A stretch of 64,000 bases of DNA from Alphaproteobacteria bacterium (GTDB lineage: Bacteria; Pseudomonadota; Alphaproteobacteria; Rhodobacterales; Rhodobacteraceae): positions 186,001 to 250,000 of the forward strand of contig JAUHZO010000001.1 in the NCBI GenBank assembly GCA_030425925.1. Reading direction: 5' to 3'. The position numbers and the translations under genes are program-made. Below the pieces are notes generated by a model, which saw only the letters and a list, made by a program, of their open reading frames with translations, did not search any database and was not told the origin of the DNA. Positions 1 through 9,110 of this stretch are shown here, one piece after another (position 1 is the first letter of the stretch; each line of letters begins with the position of its first letter).

Positions 1-258
1 CCCGTCCAGCGTGGCGCGTGCCTCGGGCGTCAGCGTCGACTGGTCGACCTGAAAGAACACCCGGTCGCCCACGGTCTGCTGGAAATAGGCCTGCGAGGCG
101 GGATCGTTGGCGCTGCCCGGGATGATGCCGCTGTCGACACCGCTGCCCGCGTTCAGCCCCGCGCCGGCAGAGGCGTCATTGTCGAAACGGTTGCCATTGG
201 TGCAGCCTGCGGCGGCAAGGGCCGCGATCAGCAGCGCGGCTCTGGTCTGATGGGTCAT
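1..258 (-). CDS. pal: Peptidoglycan-associated lipoprotein Pal (5' part, cut by window edge)
   Basis: Outer-membrane lipoprotein of the Tol-Pal system that binds peptidoglycan through an OmpA-type C-terminal domain. The first 86 residues are visible. They show a short hydrophobic signal with a lipobox ending AAGC, so Cys19 should be lipidated, then a Gly/Ala/Ser-rich linker, then the start of the Pal domain (DRVFFQVDQSTLTPEA). The peptidoglycan-binding residues lie beyond the window. The ATG at 258 is the only start that places the signal peptide correctly. In most proteobacteria tolB lies directly upstream of pal; here tolB ends at 24344, about 24 kb away. The intervening DNA holds the block described below, so this pal copy probably uses its own promoter. 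Confidence 0.93.
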   Translation of the reverse strand, partial: MTHQTRAALLIAALAAAGCTNGNRFDNDASAGAGLNAGSGVDSGIIPGSANDPASQAYFQQTVGDRVFFQVDQSTLTPEARATLDG

Positions 259-696
259 GGTCTGTCCTGCTCTGTTGTTTCGCCGGAGGCTAGCACAGGC
301 CGCACGGGGTTGGAATAAGCCGCGGCGGCCGCCGATCCCCGGCCGCGACGGCACGGGCCCCGCACGGCCCGGACAGGCACGATCCCGCCGATCCTGTCCC
401 GGCGGTCCGAAGGGTCTGCGCGGAACCGGTCCGGAGCCGGTTTTTCGCCGCCGGAAAAGCGGTCGAAAGCAGGCACCACGGATTTTCCCGCGGTCATCTC
501 GCGCCGACGCTGCACAAGCCGGTCGAAGCGCCTCGCAGAGATTGGGCGGAGCGGGACCTTTTCCTACACATTTCCCGCCAGGCATTCCCGCTTTGCGCGG
601 GTCTTGTGCCGCAACGGCGCTTGGTGCCATCCAGCGCCTAGAGCACAAAGCAACAGAACAATCACGCAGCCGCACGCGCCAAGCGTCGGACCTTGG
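259..696. other. 438-bp gene-free stretch upstream of pal
   Basis: I see no convincing gene here; the open frames have no recognisable domain and no good ribosome site. The stretch lies between pal and the minus-strand gene ending at 697, so it should hold the pal promoter and one boundary of the inserted block. A small hairpin (CCCGC, loop TTTGC, GCGGG) lies at 587-601. No clear direct repeat shared with the other boundary (24083-24343) was found by eye. Confidence 0.5.
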
Positions 697-2160
697 TCAC
701 CCCAGGCGCCGGCTGCGTAGCACCTCCATCGGGTCTGTCGCGCCAAGGCGCGGCATTGCCTTGCGACGTTCGGCAAGGGTCATTTGCACCAGTCGATAGG
801 TCAGCCGAGCCTGATTCGATACCACTGCTTGCGCCCAGTCATCATACCCTTGACGCGGCGGGGTCTGCATACGCAGTGCCAGCCGGTCAAAGCTGCGCGG
901 GTCGGCCACCGAAAACGCAGTCATCGTCGCCAGAACCAGATTGCCGCCGGCCATCGCGCCACGATCTTTCTGCCATGTGCCCAGCACCGCAGGTCCGAAC
1001 TCCAGCCAGGACAGCGCCGCACACAGATCCGGATCAAGAAACAGGTCCCGGTCCAGCAATGCGGCAAAAAGCGCGCGATAGGGAATCACCGCTTGCGCAA
1101 GCAAGGCCCGTCGCCGTAGCGCCGCCCGGCAGGCAAGGTCCAGCACCAGAGCATGCGTCAGGACCGCGGCGCTGGTCATCACACGTGCAGCCTGTCTCAG
1201 CCGCGCGCCGTCGGGATCGTCCCGCAAGGCGGCAGCAGCGGTCGACAAGGCAGGAACCTCGGCACCTATGGCTGCAAGAAGATCGGGCAGCCCGGCGGAC
1301 GGGGCAAGCGACTGACGCCGGTCCAGCCGGTCTGCCTGGGCAGGCAACGCCTCGGCCTCGGCGCGGGACAGCCCTGCGGCCACCGCTGCGCGGGTCAGGC
1401 AAAGCTGTCCTGCTCCAAAGAACTGCATGTCGGCCTCGGTGATCCGTTGCCGGTAGCCCCATGCCAGGGTGTCACTGTAGCGGCGTTCCTCCGCCAGGTT
1501 TTCGAGATGGCGTATGGCAGCAGATGCAAAGCTGTCGTCGGGCTGCAGTACACGGTAGTCCGCACGGCCCATCGCGGCCTGACGACGGGATCCGGGCGCA
1601 ACCCGGCCGCGTGGTGCGGCTTTCAGCCGGGGCGGCCTAAGCGGCTGGTCCGGCGCGTGCCAGTTGGCGGCATGGCGCGCCCAGTGCAGGATTTGCGGCA
1701 CCAGCGCAGGAGCATGAGCAGCCCAGAATTCACGATCCAGTCGCAACGTCACCTGCTCGGCGAAATCGGTGCGCGAGGCCACGTCCATGCCGGGATGACG
1801 CGGCCTGTCGACACCGGTCAGGACCTGACGAAGGAGCGTGACAACCGTGTCGCGCCCGGAATGGCGGATGACCACGCCGCCGCCTTCTTTCAGGGCCTGG
1901 GGGCATAACACTCCCCGCGCTGCAGTGCGGATGGCGTGATCGCCGGGATGCGCCCATTTCGCCGCGGGGCCAGCCATGCGCGGACCGGGCCGGACGGCAA
2001 ACCCGCTGGGCCGGTCCACCGCCCCCCTGACCGGATCCCCGGTAAGCCGGGTGAACAGCGCGATATCGCACGCCGAGTCGCTGCCCGTGTCCATTGCCGC
2101 GCCGCCGCCATCCGGCGGGGACGGCAGGGCCGCCTTGCGCCCCGTCCCGCTTGTCTGCAT
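697..2160 (-). CDS. Unrecognised soluble protein, about 487 aa, first gene of the block
   Basis: I do not recognise this protein. It is Ala/Arg-rich, has no signal peptide or membrane segment, and is mostly predicted helical in its second half. It is transcribed away from the actin-fold ATPase operon, sharing a 274-bp AT-richer region with it. The start is uncertain: ATG 2160 is used because the frame upstream of it is AT-rich and looks non-coding, and a weak GAGCAGG precedes it. ATG 2094, ATG 2223 and GTG 2283 are alternatives. Its position at the edge of the block, divergent from the operon, would suit a regulator or cytoplasmic partner, but no DNA-binding motif is visible. Confidence 0.7.
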   Translation of the reverse strand: MQTSGTGRKAALPSPPDGGGAAMDTGSDSACDIALFTRLTGDPVRGAVDRPSGFAVRPGPRMAGPAAKWAHPGDHAIRTAARGVLCPQALKEGGGVVIRHSGRDTVVTLLRQVLTGVDRPRHPGMDVASRTDFAEQVTLRLDREFWAAHAPALVPQILHWARHAANWHAPDQPLRPPRLKAAPRGRVAPGSRRQAAMGRADYRVLQPDDSFASAAIRHLENLAEERRYSDTLAWGYRQRITEADMQFFGAGQLCLTRAAVAAGLSRAEAEALPAQADRLDRRQSLAPSAGLPDLLAAIGAEVPALSTAAAALRDDPDGARLRQAARVMTSAAVLTHALVLDLACRAALRRRALLAQAVIPYRALFAALLDRDLFLDPDLCAALSWLEFGPAVLGTWQKDRGAMAGGNLVLATMTAFSVADPRSFDRLALRMQTPPRQGYDDWAQAVVSNQARLTYRLVQMTLAERRKAMPRLGATDPMEVLRSRRLG

Positions 2161-2434
2161 TGCCTGCTCGTTTTTCTTGCCGTTTTTATCTTGTTGAGGG
2201 CAAGGTAGCTTTTTGCCCCGCATGTTGTCCACAGGCTTTTCCACAGACGCCCCGATTGCAATGTCCCGTTTCGCAAATGCCACCGCCGCCGCTTCGGATA
2301 AAAGGAAGCATCCGTATAGGCGAACAGAGCAATTGGATCGGAACAGAGCACGAACATAATCAAGATTGCGTTAAAGCGACAAAGATGTTGCAGCACATCA
2401 CATGACTCAATCAACCATTGCGGCAGGGGGTGTC
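2161..2434. promoter_or_regulatory. Divergent promoter region with two DnaA-box-like sequences
   Basis: This is the shared upstream region of the unknown gene at 697-2160 and the ATPase operon starting at 2435, and it is clearly AT-richer than its surroundings. Two 9-mers close to the DnaA-box consensus, TTGTCCACA (2225-2233) and TTTTCCACA (2237-2245), lie 12 bp apart in the same orientation. An inverted repeat GGGCAA/TTGCCC (2198-2203 and 2213-2218) lies beside them. No confident -35/-10 pair could be chosen by eye. Two boxes without an AT-rich 13-mer array or dnaA nearby do not make an origin. Confidence 0.4.
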
Positions 2435-5400
2435 ATGGGTAAACGTATAAGTAACAAAAACCTGAAAGAGCCTGACCGCAGCCTGACCTTCGTGTTCGAA
2501 GACGAGGAAACACGGAAGAAGTATTTCCCGGTATCGTCGACGGGTGTCGTATTCTTCTCACTCGGCTTCCTGGATGGAACCAACCGGGACTTGGCGCAAA
2601 GAGATGCAAAGATCGTGGCCAAGGCTGCCGAAGTCACGGTCAGCTTCCCGCGTATCCCGGTCACAGTTGTCGATGAGGTCAGAAACGGTCTCATCCCGCG
2701 CTCCGTAATCGGCCGCATTTCTCCCACCGGCGGAACTGGTGGAAGGGAGTTCCCATTCTGGCTGTATTGGGCAGAGTTCGACTCGCTATCCAGTCATGCT
2801 CTGAAGAAATTGTTTGTGGGGCCTTGCGACCCGTCAAGACCGGGCGGGGGTGGATATGCACCGCGCAATCCGGGGCTGCACCCAGAGATTCAGGGGGCCC
2901 CGGAAGGATCCGGGTCCGCCCGGCTGAAGGTTGAGTTGATCGGCACTGGCACGGTCCTGCAAAAGGCACGTCTTGTCCTTTCCCCGCCCGAACATGACCG
3001 GTTCGATGAACAGGCCCGGTACTATCTGGAGGGTTTCAACGGCTCAAAAAGCACGATCAAACCGTCCCGACGGCACGAATTCTCCCGGGCGGGCCACGAA
3101 TTCTCCCGGACGGGCGACGGTACCCTGGAGCTGGAGCTTGCCCTGCCGGACCCGGACCAGGACACGGACGCTGACCGAAAGCTGCTCAAGTCCCTGCTGC
3201 ATCCCAAAGACCATAGCAAGGGACACGCATTGCTGCCGCTCCTGATCGATTTTTCCGGCCCCTTCACACCGGGCGACGCCCCGATAGGCCGCAGAATTAT
3301 TGATAAAAATGAATGCTTTGACGCTCGTGTGCAGACGGTCTTGCCCAAGACTACGGACACGTCTTTCTACGCCATGGTCGAGGCCGCGGCAAATGACTCT
3401 TCCATATGGGTGCAGATAACCGGCGCTCCGGATGAGCAAATCACGGTGTTCGTCGACGGGCTAAAGGGCCCGAATCATCCAGCCATCGAAAACATGGCCG
3501 AGAAAATCAAACTCGAAGTCGTTGAAGTTGGCGCGTCCTCGGCATTGACCGGAGGGAAAGTCGAACCGGCACAGCCCGCCGACGGGACCAGTTTCAGCTA
3601 TTCCACCACGTATGACCACAAAGACATGAACATCCGGGTTACGGTCGATATCCGATGGAACATCTCCTTCCGGCACCGGTTTTCCCTCGACCTTGGGTCG
3701 GGTTCGCACCAGATGGCCTGTCTTTGTCCGGAGGAGTCAGAAGTGGTTACGCCTCTGATTCTGAACATCGCCAATCGATGCACCGCGTCTTACACAGCCC
3801 CGACCGAGGCGCCGGCCCTGCTATACGACCGTCGCGATCAGCACGGCAGCACTCACAGCCTGAACGCGCTCGGGTGTCCATTCGCGAACGAGGCGATCAG
3901 AAACCGTTTCCCGAGCGGCCACTCCCCCCTGGCTGATCTGACGGTGGTTTGCGGCGGTGATGAGGATTGGCTGGCCCGTCTTGGACCGGGGCTCGATGAT
4001 CGGCGCGTCGACGGGTTCAAAAGCGCGCTGTTCCAGGGTGCGGCCTCCATCGACTGGCCCGACCTGGCCGCACCGGTGCTCGACGTCTTTGCCGAGGTCT
4101 GCCGGGTCCGGTTCATCGAAGCCATGATGAGTTTTGAAAAGGATGTCATAAAGAAGGCAATACGCCCGCCTAGCCCTGTACAGCGTCCCCCGGCGCAGTT
4201 CATCGTCACCCATCCCGCCTATGTCGATCCCGAACGCTATGTTGAAATGCTGCATCGGCTTGCCGAGGTTCACGGCAAGCTTGCCTTCGGAGAACAAGGT
4301 AAGTACAACCGGCTGTCGCAGGTCTGCACCATCCCGGAACCCGTCGCCCTGGCGCGCTATCTTGACGCCAAAGAGGGCAAAGAGGCGGGGAGCGACTGCA
4401 TGACCATGCTGGATTTCGGTGCCACCACGCTGGATGTCGCGATCCGCCGCCGATTCCTCGATGGCGACCTGACCAAGACTCTCTTGATCCATGCCTCGGC
4501 CGCCGAACTGGGCGGGCGTGTTCTGGATGCGGCCATCGGGGGGGCGATCGGAGAGGTGCTGGGAAAAACCCTCCCTGCGCCCGGGCAGGCGCAACTGGCC
4601 GACAGGTGCGATCTGTCTTCACACGCCATCGCCCGGGCATTGCGGCAACCGGGCCAGGGTCGGCACCGTGCCGATGTCAAGCGCCGCGCGCTGCAGCGGA
4701 TCGAAGACGCCAAGATCGAGGCGGCAAACGACTGGTCCGACGGCAATCCGACCTTCCGGTTCGAGCTGGCGCGCGTGCAGCAGAACGGGCTATCCCCCAA
4801 CCCCGACGACGACTGGATCCCTCCGGCGCTGTGCGAGGCGTCTCGGCTCGTCCGGCAACAGAATGGCTGGCACGTGGCAGAGATCAGCTGGAGGGACCTG
4901 GAAAATCAGCCATCGTTGCAAAGCTATCTGACGCGGCTCAAGGTGTTCCTGCAGGGCATCCCGGAGCCTCCGAACACAGCGCAGCCTGACGAAATCCAGC
5001 GCTGGTGCCTGGCGGGGCGCGCGGCGCTGTTCAAACCGATCAGCGACGCCGTTCAGGACGAGGCACGGCGGCGCAACCAGGAGTTCTCGGTCCCTTTCGA
5101 ACACGATACCGCCAAGAACAAGGAAGCTGTGGCCAGCGGGGCAATTCTGGTTGCCGCCGAACTGGGCACACTGATCCGCGAAACGGGGATTCAGGCCTGT
5201 CTGTTCCATCTTGACCTGACGGGAGACAAGACCCGCATCGTCGCCGTGCACGATCTTCAGGGGGCGACTGACGGACAGCCAATCGGCGTGGTGGCACCTG
5301 CCACTGCCATCTGCGTGGCGCGGTGCAGCCTGCCGGTGGCCGAATACGTCCGGCAGCATCATGGCAATGATCCCGAAGTGGCACGGCCGTTCTTTCTGGG

Positions 5401-5617
5401 GGACGTGCTGGCGCGTCCGGCCCGTCTGAACCCGGGCACGCGGGAGCTGGTGTTTTCGCGCGGTCCGGCGCAAACTTTCCTCAGCGGTGCGGTGCAGACA
5501 GAGTATTTTCACGCCGCGCAGCATGACGGCGCGACAGAGTTTGGCACGTTGACCTTTTCGCTTGTACGCTTTGGCGGGCTGCACACCGACAGCGGGGCGG
5601 GCACAACGGCGTCATGA
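2435..5617 (+). CDS. Large Hsp70/actin-fold ATPase-like protein (1060 aa)
   Basis: The central part has the layout of the actin/Hsp70 ATPase fold. There is a phosphate-1-like strand-turn (SLDLGSGSHQMA, about residues 416-427), then a segment like the Hsp70 inter-motif strand and helix (FIVTHPAYVDPER, about 588-600), a connect-like IPEPVALARYL (about 632), and a clear phosphate-2 motif (MLDFGATTLDVAI, about 657-669). About 415 residues of unknown fold precede it and about 300 follow. The general plan resembles SrfB-type proteins, but I cannot confirm membership. ATG 2435 is chosen over ATG 2402 because GCAGGGGG precedes it at the right distance. No signal peptide or membrane segment is seen, so it is probably cytoplasmic. 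The stop overlaps the next start (ATGA), so it heads a tightly coupled operon with the PBP and SEDS genes and may act as their filament or regulator. Confidence 0.75.
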   Translation: MGKRISNKNLKEPDRSLTFVFEDEETRKKYFPVSSTGVVFFSLGFLDGTNRDLAQRDAKIVAKAAEVTVSFPRIPVTVVDEVRNGLIPRSVIGRISPTGGTGGREFPFWLYWAEFDSLSSHALKKLFVGPCDPSRPGGGGYAPRNPGLHPEIQGAPEGSGSARLKVELIGTGTVLQKARLVLSPPEHDRFDEQARYYLEGFNGSKSTIKPSRRHEFSRAGHEFSRTGDGTLELELALPDPDQDTDADRKLLKSLLHPKDHSKGHALLPLLIDFSGPFTPGDAPIGRRIIDKNECFDARVQTVLPKTTDTSFYAMVEAAANDSSIWVQITGAPDEQITVFVDGLKGPNHPAIENMAEKIKLEVVEVGASSALTGGKVEPAQPADGTSFSYSTTYDHKDMNIRVTVDIRWNISFRHRFSLDLGSGSHQMACLCPEESEVVTPLILNIANRCTASYTAPTEAPALLYDRRDQHGSTHSLNALGCPFANEAIRNRFPSGHSPLADLTVVCGGDEDWLARLGPGLDDRRVDGFKSALFQGAASIDWPDLAAPVLDVFAEVCRVRFIEAMMSFEKDVIKKAIRPPSPVQRPPAQFIVTHPAYVDPERYVEMLHRLAEVHGKLAFGEQGKYNRLSQVCTIPEPVALARYLDAKEGKEAGSDCMTMLDFGATTLDVAIRRRFLDGDLTKTLLIHASAAELGGRVLDAAIGGAIGEVLGKTLPAPGQAQLADRCDLSSHAIARALRQPGQGRHRADVKRRALQRIEDAKIEAANDWSDGNPTFRFELARVQQNGLSPNPDDDWIPPALCEASRLVRQQNGWHVAEISWRDLENQPSLQSYLTRLKVFLQGIPEPPNTAQPDEIQRWCLAGRAALFKPISDAVQDEARRRNQEFSVPFEHDTAKNKEAVASGAILVAAELGTLIRETGIQACLFHLDLTGDKTRIVAVHDLQGATDGQPIGVVAPATAICVARCSLPVAEYVRQHHGNDPEVARPFFLGDVLARPARLNPGTRELVFSRGPAQTFLSGAVQTEYFHAAQHDGATEFGTLTFSLVRFGGLHTDSGAGTTAS

Positions 5618-7152
5618 CATCTGACACGTCCTTTCCCGAAGCCGACCTTCACATCCTGCTGCTTGCCCACGGCAGACCTGTCGCCTTGCGCGGGCTGATC
5701 GGGATCGAGTTCGGGATGCAGGCACTCGACGCCCGCGATTGCCAGAGCGCAAAAGCCTTCCGTGCGGACGCAGCTTTCAATATCCACTGGAAGAAAGGCT
5801 TGCTCACCCGGCATGAGCGGATCGCCTACCTGTTCGAGACAGACCCGCAAGAGGTGCCGGCGCAAGACGCCGAAGACTACACAACCGACCTTACTTCAGA
5901 AATCACCCGCAGCGACCACGACGGGCCATCCCCCAGCGATGAACCGCTGAATCTGGGCCCGTTCATGGAAGATGCTGCCCATGCCGACTTGCCTTGGCTG
6001 TCGCCGGATCCCCTCCCCGTCATGCAAGGCCGAACCGAACTGGAGGCGCTTCATGATACGCTTGAAGCCACTCTGACCCTGCGCAATCGACACCTGCTGC
6101 AGTATCTCCGCCCATCCCTGCGCGGCCTCGCCCCCACTCCGGACGTGTCGCCGACCGAAAAGGCCGCAGCTGACGTTCCTGGACCAGTAGCAATCCGGCA
6201 AACGATGGCACCGGTTGTCGAGATTGTGAAATGGTTCCGGGAACCCTGGCCGGACCCCGGAAGGGCCGACGACGTGTCAGACGGCACAGGGGACGCGGAA
6301 GACTGGACCGCCGAACCCGAGCGTCGGCCCGAAACGCAGATCACCATCAGGGTGTGCTTCCATCTGTGCGACTGGCAGCAAATCAGGTCTGAAGAAGAGC
6401 GACTCCAAAGTCTGGCGTCCGTTCTTGAAAAACTCGACCAGAACGAAAGCAGCCGGCTCGCCGTCATCCATTTTTTTGACCTCTGTCCGGAACTGGCCGG
6501 AACCGCGGGGCAGGCACAGATCGTCGATGCCCTCGACGGGGCCCTGACCGCCCTGTTGTCCAACGCCGGCGAGCGGAGCGCCTATCTGCCTTATGTTCTT
6601 GCAACCGGAGAGGCCGCGCTGCCTGCAGCCCTGGTCGGCCCTCCCTCCAGTTGGCAGGACATCGCCAACCTGCACCGTGCCGACCGCCAGGACGGCCCCC
6701 GCACACATCTAGACAGCTGGCAGGACCCGACGGGTTTCGCCTACGAGCCGAAATATCTGCAGGAACACCTCTCGGCCGTTGTGAATGCCCCGGGCTTCAC
6801 GTCGTTGGCCACCCGGGCGCGCTCGGGCGGGATCGACCTGCGCCTGGCCCCGTTCGACCGCAACGGGATCGACACCCATCGCCGCAGTCTGGCCTCGATT
6901 CGCCTGCCGCGTGGCACTGCGGTGATCCGAGGCCATCCGCAGGCCGATCTGGGGCCGACGATCTCTACCCTTTTCGATCCTCTGGCCAGGCGCATCCATG
7001 CCGCCGACGATCAAGCTCTCGTCGATCTGGATACCCAGTTCGCACGGTGGCAGCCGATCCGCACCGCCACGGCCCTGCTGGCGGCATTGGCCCCTTATGA
7101 CGAAGAAAAAACCCTTGATCCCGGTGGCGATCGCCCGTTCTATTGGGAGTAG
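5614..7152 (+). CDS. Unrecognised acidic soluble protein (512 aa), coupled to the ATPase
   Basis: I do not recognise a family. The ATG at 5614 overlaps the TGA of the ATPase gene by four bases, which suggests translational coupling and similar amounts of the two proteins. It has no signal peptide or membrane segment. The N-terminal 90 residues look like an alpha/beta domain, residues about 90-230 are acidic and low in order, and the C-terminal 270 residues resume an alpha/beta pattern and end in FYWE. A cytoplasmic partner or adaptor of the ATPase is the simplest inference. Confidence 0.75.
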   Translation: MTSDTSFPEADLHILLLAHGRPVALRGLIGIEFGMQALDARDCQSAKAFRADAAFNIHWKKGLLTRHERIAYLFETDPQEVPAQDAEDYTTDLTSEITRSDHDGPSPSDEPLNLGPFMEDAAHADLPWLSPDPLPVMQGRTELEALHDTLEATLTLRNRHLLQYLRPSLRGLAPTPDVSPTEKAAADVPGPVAIRQTMAPVVEIVKWFREPWPDPGRADDVSDGTGDAEDWTAEPERRPETQITIRVCFHLCDWQQIRSEEERLQSLASVLEKLDQNESSRLAVIHFFDLCPELAGTAGQAQIVDALDGALTALLSNAGERSAYLPYVLATGEAALPAALVGPPSSWQDIANLHRADRQDGPRTHLDSWQDPTGFAYEPKYLQEHLSAVVNAPGFTSLATRARSGGIDLRLAPFDRNGIDTHRRSLASIRLPRGTAVIRGHPQADLGPTISTLFDPLARRIHAADDQALVDLDTQFARWQPIRTATALLAALAPYDEEKTLDPGGDRPFYWE

Positions 7153-7220
7153 AGATTGTCCGCAACCTTGGCGGATAAAAGGGTTATGTTGCCAACCGCC
7201 ATTGTTTCGGGTCCTGCCTC

Positions 7221-9110
7221 ATGCCGATGCTGAAAGACGAAAGCAAACGGGTCGGCGCACGTCAGACATATGTAGAGCTTGGAACCGCCTGGTATCGCGA
7301 ACGCCTTCTGGTCTTTCTGCCCGAACGTATTTCCGAAGGATCGGAAACGGCCACAAAAACGGTGCAGAACTGTCTCGAATCCGTTGCGCAAGTGATCGAA
7401 GCCCCGTTTGTCGAACCGGATTCGCGCATTTTCGCCCCGATGACGCATTTTGTGGTGCGGATGCAAAGCACCGGCGGCCAGCCACACATGATCGAACGGA
7501 TCAACCGCATCATTGCCAAGACCTCGGACGATATCGGGCTGAAATTCCGGCCGCGCATCGCCCGGTCCCATGTCGGTGAAGCCTATACACCCGGCGTGTT
7601 CCTCGGGGCGGCGCTGTTTGCGCCGTTCGACAGGGTAGCACCGCGGGGCCATCTGTCGGTCGATGTCGACTGGACGTCGGCAGACGGTCGCAAGCTGCGC
7701 GCGGAATGCGCCGTTGTGCTGCCCGACCGCTCCGGCGACATCCCCGCCGCCTTCTATCCCGGACAGGATCGCGTGGTCTTTGGCCCGGAACGCCTGCTGC
7801 CCATGCAGATCAAACCGGTCCAGATGCTCGAGGTGGGCCCAGATGGCCGCTGGAAAACGCTGGACGAGACCCCGCCCAACGACCTGTTCCGCAGCGATGC
7901 CATCTGCATGATCCTGCCCTCGATGGACCCGCACAGCCGCGGCACGTTCGGTGTGTACTTCACCAGTCTCTGCCCGGAAGCACGCAAGGTCCTGCTGGCG
8001 CCGGACCAGCAGCAGCGCGCCGCCAAGCCGGTTTCGCTGATCGAGACGGAACATATGGTCAACGGACAGCCGGAACCGGTTCACGGCTGGCGCGACGAGG
8101 TCCATCCCCGGCTTGATCCCGCCACAGGGCGGGCCAGTTGCGACGTCTCTCAGGGGCTTCTCGCTCCGGAAAGGATCGCGATGCTAGCCAAGGCGACCAT
8201 GACGATCGTGCCCAACAACGCCCCGTCGCGCCTGCGCGCCAGTTCGGACAACCTTGGCGGCGGGCATCTGGTCGTGATGGGGCTGATGCTGCCCAGCCCG
8301 GCACGGATGCCCGAGGTCCAGGAATGCGTCGTCAACCTGGCCAGCACCGGCACGCTGCTGTCGCACGGGCTCGAGGCACATGCGATGTCGATCATGGTGC
8401 TGCCGCGGCAGTATTTCGGCGCACGCGATCATGTGGCCTGGGCCGAGGCCGCCAATCCCGCCGGGATGGCACCGACGCTGCTTGGCGCAGGCGAAAACGA
8501 TGTCGGCAACGAACACCGTCTCACCTATCTCAGTCCACGCAGCCATTTCGGCGAGAACATGACAGAGGACGCCCGGCGCCAGGTCACCGGGCTGGCGCAC
8601 AAGATCCAGACCGACATGTTCCTGCTGCTGCGTCCGCAGGAACACGCGACGCCGCTGGGCTATATCGGCCTGCCCCTGCCGCTGACGGATCCCGATGCCG
8701 GACGCAATGACAGCGCCCCCGCCGTCTATCTGCGCGACACCGACCTGCCGGCTGCACAGCAGGTCTGCCTCGACTGGCTCGACAGCGCCGCGCATGTGGT
8801 TGTTGCCAAGGGCCTGGACCGCCAGGAGCTCATGGGGTTTGCGGAATTCTGGAAAAAGGTGGTGGAGCGAAAGCGCCGTTTTGCGGCATGGCTGGATTTC
8901 GACCAGCGTTTCACCATGTACCGTCAGGATGGGTCGCGGGGAAAGCCCTGGGCACATCTGCACGTGGACTGGCGTGCCGGCGTGGGCGACGAACGGCTCA
9001 AGATGCGGCTCGATCCGGGGCGGCATTTCTGGCTGGGTCCGCTTCTTGTGCGCTATGAATGCCCTGCGGCCAACGTCCGGCGGCCCGGCGATGCGGGACC
9101 GCGGCCGTGA
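7221..9110 (+). CDS. Unrecognised soluble protein (629 aa), third gene of the ATPase-PBP-SEDS operon
   Basis: No family is recognised. The protein has no signal peptide or membrane segment and alternates beta-rich and helical stretches. The last 70 residues, ending near WLGPLLVRYE, have the look of the closing strands of a beta-sandwich such as an FHA domain, but this is only a resemblance. ATG 7221 is used; ATG 7227 is possible, and neither has a strong ribosome site. A 68-bp gap separates it from the preceding gene. The stop overlaps the GTG start of the penicillin-binding protein (GTGA at 9107-9110). Confidence 0.72.
   Translation: MPMLKDESKRVGARQTYVELGTAWYRERLLVFLPERISEGSETATKTVQNCLESVAQVIEAPFVEPDSRIFAPMTHFVVRMQSTGGQPHMIERINRIIAKTSDDIGLKFRPRIARSHVGEAYTPGVFLGAALFAPFDRVAPRGHLSVDVDWTSADGRKLRAECAVVLPDRSGDIPAAFYPGQDRVVFGPERLLPMQIKPVQMLEVGPDGRWKTLDETPPNDLFRSDAICMILPSMDPHSRGTFGVYFTSLCPEARKVLLAPDQQQRAAKPVSLIETEHMVNGQPEPVHGWRDEVHPRLDPATGRASCDVSQGLLAPERIAMLAKATMTIVPNNAPSRLRASSDNLGGGHLVVMGLMLPSPARMPEVQECVVNLASTGTLLSHGLEAHAMSIMVLPRQYFGARDHVAWAEAANPAGMAPTLLGAGENDVGNEHRLTYLSPRSHFGENMTEDARRQVTGLAHKIQTDMFLLLRPQEHATPLGYIGLPLPLTDPDAGRNDSAPAVYLRDTDLPAAQQVCLDWLDSAAHVVVAKGLDRQELMGFAEFWKKVVERKRRFAAWLDFDQRFTMYRQDGSRGKPWAHLHVDWRAGVGDERLKMRLDPGRHFWLGPLLVRYECPAANVRRPGDAGPRP

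Noticed and set aside
257-799. Plus-strand open frame of 180 codons next to pal
   Set aside because: No ribosome site or domain, overlaps the start region of pal and runs into the 3' end of the minus-strand gene at 697.
2225-2245. Replication origin
   Set aside because: Only two DnaA-like boxes, no dnaA, no AT-rich unwinding repeats and no partition genes; kept only as a possible regulatory site.
2435-5617. DnaK chaperone
   Set aside because: Although Hsp70-like motifs exist, the core lies after 415 residues, the substrate-binding domain is missing and the neighbours are wall-synthesis genes.
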